Of a stretch of 5,197 nucleotides of DNA, positions 1 to 5,197 are shown one piece after another. Position 1 is the first letter of the stretch. Each line of letters begins with the position of its first letter. Under the pieces are notes generated by a model, which saw only the letters and a list, made by a program, of their open reading frames with translations, did no database searches and was not told the origin of the DNA. This stretch comes from Verrucomicrobiota bacterium. Its GTDB lineage: Bacteria > Verrucomicrobiota > Verrucomicrobiia > Verrucomicrobiales > DEV007. The stretch lies in the NCBI GenBank assembly GCA_027618625.1, contig JAQCER010000328.1:1-5197 (forward strand). Direction: 5' to 3'. Both the position numbers and the translations under genes were made by a program.

Positions 1-195
1 GAGCCGTGCGTCTGCAGCCAGCTCCTCTCCGGCACCGAATCTTTCGTTTTCGTTTTGCTTCTGATCGGCCCAGGCTTCGGCCTCTCTTTTCACCCGGAAG
101 TATTTTGACTTCAGTTGCCCGTTGGAACGGAAAGACACACGCCAGCGGTAGCGCGGGTGCTGGCAGCGGTTGACGGTGGTTTTGTGCCCTAACAT
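1..195 (-). CDS. Tyrosine recombinase/integrase, N-terminal part (runs off left edge)
   Basis: The minus-strand frame from an ATG at 195-193 is open to the edge of the window, giving the first 65 residues of a longer protein. Residues about 15-50 contain YRWRVSFRSNGQ, KYFRVKREAEAWADQK and a charged helix. This is the pattern of the short N-terminal Arm/AP2-like DNA-binding domain of phage-type integrases: a three-stranded sheet with RWRV...G...YF, then a helix with K.EAEAWA. The catalytic domain with its Arg/His/Tyr residues would lie outside the window, so activity and completeness cannot be judged. The start is the first possible one: an in-frame TAG lies 13 codons upstream, with no ATG, GTG or TTG in between. 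No clear Shine-Dalgarno sequence precedes it. The gene is divergent from the moxR operon. If correct, it marks the end of an integrated element or an integrase cassette. The family call rests on pattern recognition alone. Confidence 0.6.
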   Translation of the reverse strand, partial: MLGHKTTVNRCQHPRYRWRVSFRSNGQLKSKYFRVKREAEAWADQKQNENERFGAGEELAADARL

Positions 196-245
196 AGGTA
201 CAAACGAAGCACAGCACGCCGAAAAAGCAATCTATTTGCCGCTAC

Positions 246-277
246 ATTATCGATACACTTTTAGGAAATGCTGTAAA
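246..277 (-). promoter_or_regulatory. Possible weak promoter for the minus-strand integrase-like gene
   Basis: Read on the minus strand, TTTACA (complement of 272-277) resembles a -35 box and GATAAT (complement of 246-251) a -10 box, about 50 bases before the ATG at 195. The spacer is 20 bases, longer than the usual 16-19, so this is tentative. The -10 region overlaps the 8-base palindrome TATCGATA at 248-255. The surrounding stretch is AT-rich compared with the genes, as promoters often are. Confidence 0.2.
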
Positions 278-385
278 CATAGAGTTTTAGTACGGGCATT
301 CAGCTCGCATGGCGCTGGTATTGGTTGAATCTCAATTGGCACCCGCCCCGGCCGAAGATTGTGGTTGTTCCAGACGTCCGCTTCT

Positions 386-523
386 ATGAAGGTACCGGAG
401 AATATTTGCAAGCCTTACTGCCTGAAGAATAGCCGCGTTTACTTCCAGATCGGCGACCGACTCTTCGGCATCCCCTTGTCGGAGCTGGAGGCAAGCGAAA
501 ACTGGAGTTACTCGGAGGGGTGA
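386..523 (+). CDS. Small hypothetical ORF (45 aa), possibly the 3' part of a frameshifted gene
   Basis: An ATG at 386 opens a 45-codon frame ending at TGA 521-523. From residue about 16 on it looks like real protein: VYFQIGDRLFGIPLSEL followed by an acidic end, with G or C at most third codon positions, as in the downstream genes. No Shine-Dalgarno sequence precedes the ATG. In the adjacent frame, 283-432 also reads as protein-like (KIVVVPDVRFYEGTGEYL, then LLPEE and TAG at 430-432). One extra base near 421-430 would join the two into a single frame of about 79 codons, so this may be a pseudogene rather than an intact small gene. The family is not recognised. The beta-strand-like 'G-R-L-F-G-I-P-L-S' run is reminiscent of DUF2442-type small proteins, but the similarity is too short to name it. 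Confidence 0.3.
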   Translation: MKVPENICKPYCLKNSRVYFQIGDRLFGIPLSELEASENWSYSEG

Positions 524-912
524 GAGGGGTGATTGATGCCCAATTCTCCCTCCTCCTATTCGAAGTTGAGTTGCAGTCTCCCAGAACAGGCACCGACTGT
601 TCGCTGGTAAGCCAAATGTTTTCTGCCTCGATCGCTTTCCGTTGTCGGGCTGCTACTTTTCGGAGTAATCGTTAGGGAGCTTGTTGCTCCAATTTCCTGT
701 GTCTGATCTCATCCATTCACTTGGTGGTCTTTGGCAGGAATGTGGGTGAACGTCCATTTGCTGCGAAGTGAGGGCGCAGCAGGAGATCGGCGCCGCTCGG
801 CGATGGGTCACACCCTTGGTATTTTGATGGTATTTCTACCTAAAATTGAACAAGATAGAGCAAATGGAGTCCGAAACAGGAACCTTAACCCGGAGCCGAA
901 TCGATCACTGTA
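524..912. other. Intergenic region, no supported gene; leader of the moxR operon
   Basis: No reading frame on either strand in this stretch has protein-like composition together with a credible start. It contains a small perfect hairpin (GGAGC at 676-680, loop TTGTT, GCTCC at 686-690) with no T-run after it, so it does not look like an intrinsic terminator. A 60-codon frame starting at TTG 731 (or at ATG 740) ends in TAG at 911-913, overlapping the first base of the moxR GTG. Its sequence is unlike any family I recognise, and it may be chance. The AT-rich part at 815-860 is the most likely promoter area for the operon. Confidence 0.5.
816..846 (+). promoter_or_regulatory. Possible weak promoter upstream of the moxR operon
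   Basis: TTGGTA (816-821) and TAAAAT (841-846) resemble -35 and -10 boxes with a 19-base spacer, in the AT-rich stretch about 65 bases before the moxR GTG. The boxes are imperfect and the spacer is at the long limit, so this is only the best candidate in the leader. Confidence 0.2.
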
Positions 913-1845
913 GTGAATAGCCACCATGAAAAGCTGGATGCCCTCCGGCGCCTGCTGAGTGAACGCGTCCTCGGTACCGATGACGCATCGTTTTTCCTTT
1001 TGACCGCGCTGTTGGCGAATGGCCACGTGCTGATTCAGGGAGCGCCGGGGATCGGCAAAACAACGCTGGCAAAAACGCTGGCGGCGGCAGTGGATTGTGG
1101 ATTCAGCCGTATTCAGTTCACGCCGGACTTGTTGCCGTCCGATATCCTCGGCTACTCGATGTATCGTCAGGGAAGCGATACCTTTGAGTTCATCGGCGGC
1201 CCGATCTTTAACAACATCGTCCTCGCTGATGAGATCAACCGCACGAGTCCGCGTATCCAAAGTGCGCTGCTGGAGGCAATGAACGAGCATCAGGTGTCGA
1301 TCGATGGGCAGACTCACCCACTGCCGGCGCCCTTCATGGTGATCGCCACTCAAAACAACCTCTATGCATCGGGCACATTTCCGCTGCCGGAACCGCAGTT
1401 GGATCGCTTTCTGGTCTCGATCGAGATGAGGCTGCCGACGCCGGAGAAGCAGATAGAAATTCTAAACCTCCACGCAGCCGGTGCAGACACTGGCAACGGC
1501 CCGATTCGCAAGATCCTGACATCTGCTGACATCGTGGCGATGCAGACTGCAGTCTTAAAGGTGCGTGTGCTGGAAAAGGTGCAGCGCTACATCGTCGGAA
1601 TCTGCGAGTCAGCGCGGAACAATGACGGCCTATGGAGCGGCCTGTCGGCAAGGGCATCTATCGCGCTGATGCGCGCATCGCAGGCGGCAGCGTTTCTGGA
1701 TGGCCGGGACGCCGTGTATCCGGACGATGTTAAGAAAGTGACACCCGCCGTGCTGGGACACCGCCTGCACAGCAGATCCAGCACGAACCTGGCATCATCG
1801 CGCTCGGCAGTTTCAGAAGTCCTGATGGCCACTCCCGTTCCGTAA
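913..1845 (+). CDS. MoxR-family AAA+ ATPase
   Basis: This is a cytoplasmic AAA+ ATPase of the MoxR group, thought to act as a chaperone that remodels or activates partner proteins, often with VWA or DUF58 proteins encoded next door. At 310 aa it has the normal family length. Visible motifs: Walker A GAPGIGKT (43-50), the MoxR signature FTPDLLPSDILG (69-80), Walker B IVLADEIN (102-109, with D106 and E107), sensor 1 VIATQNN (143-149), and GTFPLPEPQLDRF (154-166), whose Arg165 is the likely arginine finger. The lid domain shows SARASIALMRASQ (245-257) with sensor 2 Arg247, then LDGRDAVYPDDV (262-273). The usual G.SPR of sensor 2 reads GLSAR here. The GTG at 913 is chosen because an in-frame TAA at 886-888 leaves no earlier start. 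The nearest Shine-Dalgarno-like GGAG (892-895) is 17 bases away, too far to be convincing. It is the first gene of the operon, and the next gene follows after 24 bases. Confidence 0.93.
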   Translation: MNSHHEKLDALRRLLSERVLGTDDASFFLLTALLANGHVLIQGAPGIGKTTLAKTLAAAVDCGFSRIQFTPDLLPSDILGYSMYRQGSDTFEFIGGPIFNNIVLADEINRTSPRIQSALLEAMNEHQVSIDGQTHPLPAPFMVIATQNNLYASGTFPLPEPQLDRFLVSIEMRLPTPEKQIEILNLHAAGADTGNGPIRKILTSADIVAMQTAVLKVRVLEKVQRYIVGICESARNNDGLWSGLSARASIALMRASQAAAFLDGRDAVYPDDVKKVTPAVLGHRLHSRSSTNLASSRSAVSEVLMATPVP

Positions 1846-1869
1846 CCGCAATCGGTTCCCATCGCGCAA

Positions 1870-3072
1870 GTGGCACCCAGACAAAAAAAACAGAAGCACC
1901 AGACAACCCGGATCGCAGGCCGCGGCGCGATACTCCTGGCAGCAGGGCTGACTGCAGTCGCGACTGGCATCGTCACCAGTGATCCCATCATCACCCATTT
2001 CGGGTTGTTGTTTCTGGTAGTCACGTTGCTCTCGTACTTCGTTTGCAGGGAAAATCTGCGAGGCTTATCGATCAATCGGAACGCCCCCGACTGCGTGATT
2101 GCCGGTGATGACTTTCGGATCACTGTCACTTTGACCAATGGCAGGAGATGGCTCGATGCCTTTGCTCTGGAATTGGAAGATTCGGCGCTTCCCTTCTGGC
2201 GCAAAGGAATGCTGGTCAGGCAACTGCGCTGCGGCGAAAGCGCCGACCTTTCAGAAACCACACGCATGGTCACTCGCGGCGATTTCCCGAACAAATCGTG
2301 CAAATTGCAATCGACCTTCCCATTCGGTCTTTTCCGATCTGAGATGCGCCTCCGCCCCCGACTTGGCATCCTGGTGTTCCCACGTCCGGAGCTGCCCCAA
2401 CGCCTGAAACAGCAGCTCGAAACGCAGCTCTTTGAGGGCGAGAACATCGCCCGCTACGACCGCGACTCGTCGGGTGAGTTTCACGGCATTCGCCCCTTTC
2501 AACCCGGGGATCGCTGTCGTTCGATCCACTGGCCAGCAACGGCACGCCGGAGAACTCTGATGGTGCGCGAATGGGATCGACCACAGCCGGAGAAATTTTC
2601 GGTCGTCTTCCACTCGTTCTTTCCATCTGGAAAACCTGTGCTGCCCGAGGGATTTGACCATGCGATGGAGCTTCTCAGCGGCCTGCTTTTCCACTGTCGC
2701 GACCTGCAGATCCCGATGCAGCTGATCGCATCCTTCGCCAACTGGAAACCGATCGATATTCCCGATCCACAGGAATTGCATCCGGTTCTGGCTCTGCTGG
2801 CCCGCGCCCAGATGCGTGCCGATCATTCCCCGCTGCCACTGATCGATGCCATCCAGGGAATCCCTGGGCATCATCGCATCTATATCATCAGCAATGTTCC
2901 CCTGAAGCTTTGGGCGAACGAATTGCCCGATCTCCCCCACCCTGTCGTCTGCCTGGACAATCGCGAGATGCGCCTGAGGCGGCCGCGGCTATCACACGTG
3001 CGCTCGGTAGAAACGCTGAAGCGAGACGCGCACGTTCCCAGTCCCGGCCCGGAATCTTTGCCATCACCATGA
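1870..3072 (+). CDS. DUF58 domain membrane protein
   Basis: A 400-aa protein of the DUF58 family, the usual genomic partner of MoxR ATPases; its molecular role is not established. A basic N-terminus (residues 4-18) precedes two hydrophobic helices (about 18-35 and 40-58) that should anchor it in the inner membrane. A beta-rich segment follows (about 64-170). The DUF58 signature lies at about 203-236: EFHGIRPFQPGDR, then IHWPATARR and LMVREWD. The last part corresponds to a VWA-like fold, but where a D-x-S-x-S metal site would be expected the sequence reads VVFHSFFPSG (245-254), so no MIDAS is visible. The C-terminus is rich in Pro and Ser. The GTG at 1870 is the first start after the moxR stop and leaves the membrane helices intact. 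No Shine-Dalgarno sequence is seen, so translation probably depends on coupling to moxR. The TGA (3070-3072) overlaps the next gene's ATG. Confidence 0.9.
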   Translation: MAPRQKKQKHQTTRIAGRGAILLAAGLTAVATGIVTSDPIITHFGLLFLVVTLLSYFVCRENLRGLSINRNAPDCVIAGDDFRITVTLTNGRRWLDAFALELEDSALPFWRKGMLVRQLRCGESADLSETTRMVTRGDFPNKSCKLQSTFPFGLFRSEMRLRPRLGILVFPRPELPQRLKQQLETQLFEGENIARYDRDSSGEFHGIRPFQPGDRCRSIHWPATARRRTLMVREWDRPQPEKFSVVFHSFFPSGKPVLPEGFDHAMELLSGLLFHCRDLQIPMQLIASFANWKPIDIPDPQELHPVLALLARAQMRADHSPLPLIDAIQGIPGHHRIYIISNVPLKLWANELPDLPHPVVCLDNREMRLRRPRLSHVRSVETLKRDAHVPSPGPESLPSP

Positions 3073-5197
3073 GAGCCGAAACGATCTACTGCGGCATCCT
3101 GCTCGCATTGGAAGTGCTCCTCGCCTTTCAATTGCCCGGCGCACCTGTCGCCGGACCGGCGATCGGGGTATTCGTCATCCTCTTTCTGGGAAACCTTGCG
3201 GTAAACCGCGACACGGCCCTGAAGCTGCGATACATTTACGCATTTTTTCTCTTTCTCGTCGCCGCCGCAGCAAACAAGGGATCGTTCGAGCACGTGACGC
3301 TGGCAGTCGTCGTCGGCATCCACTACTTTACCTTGACCGAGGGCTTCACTGGATCACGGCGCTACGCGGTCAAGAAGGGCGAACCTCTGCCACCCGATGG
3401 ACGCCCCGGAATCTACTCACTGGCATTCTGTGGCTCGATCGCCTTGAGCTACCTGTTTCTCGATGGCAAAGACCTTCCATTCCCATTGTTCGTCCGTGGG
3501 CTGTTAGCATTCATCTCCGTCCTCTGTGGCTTCTGCCTGTGGGACATCGGATACATCACCCGACTGCAACGCGCCACACGATTTCGCAGACCAACTGTGC
3601 CAACACCCGTTCGAATCGTAAAAGGACTCGTGCTCGCTGCCGTCCTGGTGACCTTGTTTCTACTCTTTGGCCGCGCCATTCCAGCCACCGCAGATGCCCT
3701 CCATGGCACCGCATCGAGTTTCCGCAAAGGTGCAGGATCACTGGGAAATTCAGGCCTTTCCGCTGACCGCGATCGCGTTCCTGATTTTGAAGATCCAGAG
3801 ACGAGTGGCAGCCGCCAATTCCAGCCACATAAGCTTCCCACAGAAGGCAACTTCCGAACGGACCCGAGCCTTCTGCTCGCCATTGATGTCCCGGACTCGG
3901 GCTCGCGAGACGCGCTCGCGAACTCACGAATCTACGTTCGCGGCTACGCACTCGACACCTTTGACAATGACGAATGGTTGACTCCACCCGACGACAAAAG
4001 TGAAGTTCTGATCGACTCAAGTGACGGAACCAAGGACGGACGAGTCGAGGTCAGAGCACTGGATCAGGCATTGAGACCTGCCATTCTACAGCACATCAGA
4101 ATGCTCGAGCCGTTCCAGCGAACCCTCCCCGCAGTCCAAGGGGCCACGGCCTATCATCTCGATCTTATCGGCAGAAAGCCAGGAGACTGGCATATCGCAG
4201 TCAACCGGGCTCCAGAAGTATACACTGCGGAGTCGGTTCCCAGCATTTACGACGCTGTCAAAAATGCTGGGCTCAGTGTCCCCTCCGCGATCGATGCCCA
4301 GTATCTCGAGTTTCCAAAAACCCAACTATCGAGAGACATGCAGCAGCTGGTCACAGGCCTTCGTGGCCGCCCGCTCACCGAACGCATCGACGGCGTTCTG
4401 GAGTTACTGGATCGACGTTGCCGCTACAGTACAAGTCTCACCAATCCCGGACGGTTTTCCGCTTTGCAGAATTTCCTCTTCGGCGAAAAGCAGGGCATTT
4501 GCATCCACTACGCTACCGCCGCAGCCCTGCTGCTCCGGATGGCGGAAGTTCCTACACGGGTTGCGTTCGGACTCTCGGGTGGCGAATACTATGAAGATGA
4601 GCAGGTATTCGCCTTTCGCGGACACGATGCCCATGCCTGGGTTGAGGTGCTCTTGGAAGGCCACGGGTGGACGGCAGTCGAGCCAACTCCCGAAAACGCC
4701 GGCGCAGCGCACCGGCCAAAACGCGCCAAAGCCCCCGATGATTATTTCGACAAAATCGCCGGTTCACAGGCAGATTCTCCACCACTGGCGCAGGAGGCAG
4801 GGGCTTCGGTGTCACGGTGGCTCAGAAAACTCCGCGATCTCCCGTGGGGCGCAATCACAGGCGTAATGTTAGGATCGATCTTTCTTACTGCTCTCCTGAT
4901 TTCCTGGAAGCAGCGCAAACGGAACGATGCCGAGGACACCAGCATTCTGAAATTCAATGCCCTGGACGCGGAAGATCCCAAATACCTGAGGGATCTCTAC
5001 CGGATGTGTGCCCGGCAATTCGGGGTTCAAAAACGACGCTCTGAGACACTACTCGAATTCGTCAATCAACTGAAACTGGCAGGGGCCTTCAATAGCGAAT
5101 TCGATTCCCTCTGCGACTATCACTACGGAGTCTACTACTGCGGTGGAACACGCGTCAAAGAACGCGAAGCTCAGCTGCGTGAAGCCGTGAAAGACTT
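3069..5197 (+). CDS. TgpA-like transglutaminase-domain membrane protein (3' end outside window)
   Basis: The frame from ATG 3069 is open for 709 codons to the right edge. Hydrophobic helices lie at about residues 5-22, 29-45, 53-69, 75-90, 114-132, 140-162 and 182-203, followed by a soluble, probably extracytoplasmic region to about 590, one helix at 594-612, and a tail resembling DUF4129 (R.SETLLEFVNQL near 660-675). This is the layout of TgpA-type proteins (DUF3488, transglutaminase core, DUF4129). The core is clear: GICIHYATAAALLLRMAEVP with Cys478, then HDAHAWVEV with His522. The third triad position reads WTAVEPTPE, so Glu538 stands where family members usually have Asp (DPTP); the His-to-acid spacing of 16 is normal. 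The family is predicted to act on envelope peptides or proteins; P. aeruginosa TgpA is essential, but its substrate is unresolved. The ATG overlaps the DUF58 stop as ATGA, implying translational coupling. Only a few residues seem to be missing at the C-terminus. Confidence 0.92.
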   Translation, partial: MRAETIYCGILLALEVLLAFQLPGAPVAGPAIGVFVILFLGNLAVNRDTALKLRYIYAFFLFLVAAAANKGSFEHVTLAVVVGIHYFTLTEGFTGSRRYAVKKGEPLPPDGRPGIYSLAFCGSIALSYLFLDGKDLPFPLFVRGLLAFISVLCGFCLWDIGYITRLQRATRFRRPTVPTPVRIVKGLVLAAVLVTLFLLFGRAIPATADALHGTASSFRKGAGSLGNSGLSADRDRVPDFEDPETSGSRQFQPHKLPTEGNFRTDPSLLLAIDVPDSGSRDALANSRIYVRGYALDTFDNDEWLTPPDDKSEVLIDSSDGTKDGRVEVRALDQALRPAILQHIRMLEPFQRTLPAVQGATAYHLDLIGRKPGDWHIAVNRAPEVYTAESVPSIYDAVKNAGLSVPSAIDAQYLEFPKTQLSRDMQQLVTGLRGRPLTERIDGVLELLDRRCRYSTSLTNPGRFSALQNFLFGEKQGICIHYATAAALLLRMAEVPTRVAFGLSGGEYYEDEQVFAFRGHDAHAWVEVLLEGHGWTAVEPTPENAGAAHRPKRAKAPDDYFDKIAGSQADSPPLAQEAGASVSRWLRKLRDLPWGAITGVMLGSIFLTALLISWKQRKRNDAEDTSILKFNALDAEDPKYLRDLYRMCARQFGVQKRRSETLLEFVNQLKLAGAFNSEFDSLCDYHYGVYYCGGTRVKEREAQLREAVKD

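Noticed and set aside
248..255. Palindrome TATCGATA as an operator
   Set aside because: Only 8 bases and not repeated nearby; such palindromes are expected by chance, though it overlaps the possible -10 box of the integrase-like gene.
676..690. Perfect 5-base-pair hairpin GGAGC-TTGTT-GCTCC as a terminator
   Set aside because: The stem is short and no T-run follows on either strand, so it does not meet the pattern of an intrinsic terminator.
808..1353. 181-codon minus-strand ORF
   Set aside because: It lies mostly antisense to moxR, whose AAA+ motifs are unmistakable; its translation shows no family pattern and is rich in Arg/Gln/His, as typical of antisense shadows.
1587..2447. 286-codon minus-strand ORF across the moxR-DUF58 junction
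   Set aside because: Antisense to two well-supported genes; low-complexity Ser/Arg-rich translation with no recognisable domain.
2251..2940. 229-codon minus-strand ORF inside the DUF58 gene
   Set aside because: Antisense shadow of a gene with a clear DUF58 signature; no domain pattern of its own.
4264..4866. 200-codon plus-strand ORF in another frame
   Set aside because: It overlaps the transglutaminase core, whose Cys and His motifs lie in the frame starting at 3069; the alternative translation is Ser/Pro/Arg-rich and featureless.
1..5197. CRISPR arrays, tRNA or rRNA genes, tandem repeats
   Set aside because: Reading through both strands I saw no repeated units with spacers, no cloverleaf-like sequence ending in CCA, and no rRNA-like segments.

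Overview
The window reads as a moderately GC-rich bacterial chromosome segment. Its core is a plus-strand operon, moxR - DUF58 - transglutaminase (TgpA-like), filling 913 to the right edge. Coding frames prefer G or C at third positions, two of the three genes start with GTG, and Shine-Dalgarno sequences are weak or absent. This style, together with the short-Arm type integrase N-terminus at the left edge, would suit a Verrucomicrobia/Opitutae- or Planctomycetes-like bacterium. No taxonomic marker gene is present, so that is only a guess.

Left part (1-912). On the minus strand, 195 down to the left edge encodes the first 65 residues of a protein resembling the N-terminal DNA-binding (Arm/AP2-like) domain of tyrosine recombinases. 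From about 283 to 523 on the plus strand there are two overlapping protein-like stretches in neighbouring frames. They could be a 45-residue small gene or the remains of a gene broken by a one-base shift. From 524 to 912 no gene can be supported; the stretch probably holds the operon's leader and promoter.

Right part (913-5197). A MoxR-family AAA+ ATPase (310 aa) has intact Walker A, Walker B and sensor 1 motifs. It is followed 24 bases later, in the same frame, by a membrane-anchored DUF58 protein (400 aa) with the DUF58 signature but no recognisable metal-binding (MIDAS) motif. The DUF58 stop overlaps by four bases (ATGA) the start of a large membrane protein with an N-terminal bundle of about seven helices, an extracytoplasmic transglutaminase-like domain, one more helix and a DUF4129-like tail. 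That protein is open at the right edge (709 codons visible).

How they may work together: MoxR ATPases are thought to remodel or activate partners through VWA/DUF58-type proteins, and the DUF58 and transglutaminase-like partners here are both membrane-bound. The likely picture is a cytoplasmic ATPase coupled through a membrane adaptor to an envelope transglutaminase/protease-fold enzyme. This cluster is widespread but its substrate is generally unknown. The most notable details are a Glu in place of the usual catalytic Asp in the transglutaminase triad, the lost MIDAS in the DUF58 protein, and the possible broken gene upstream.
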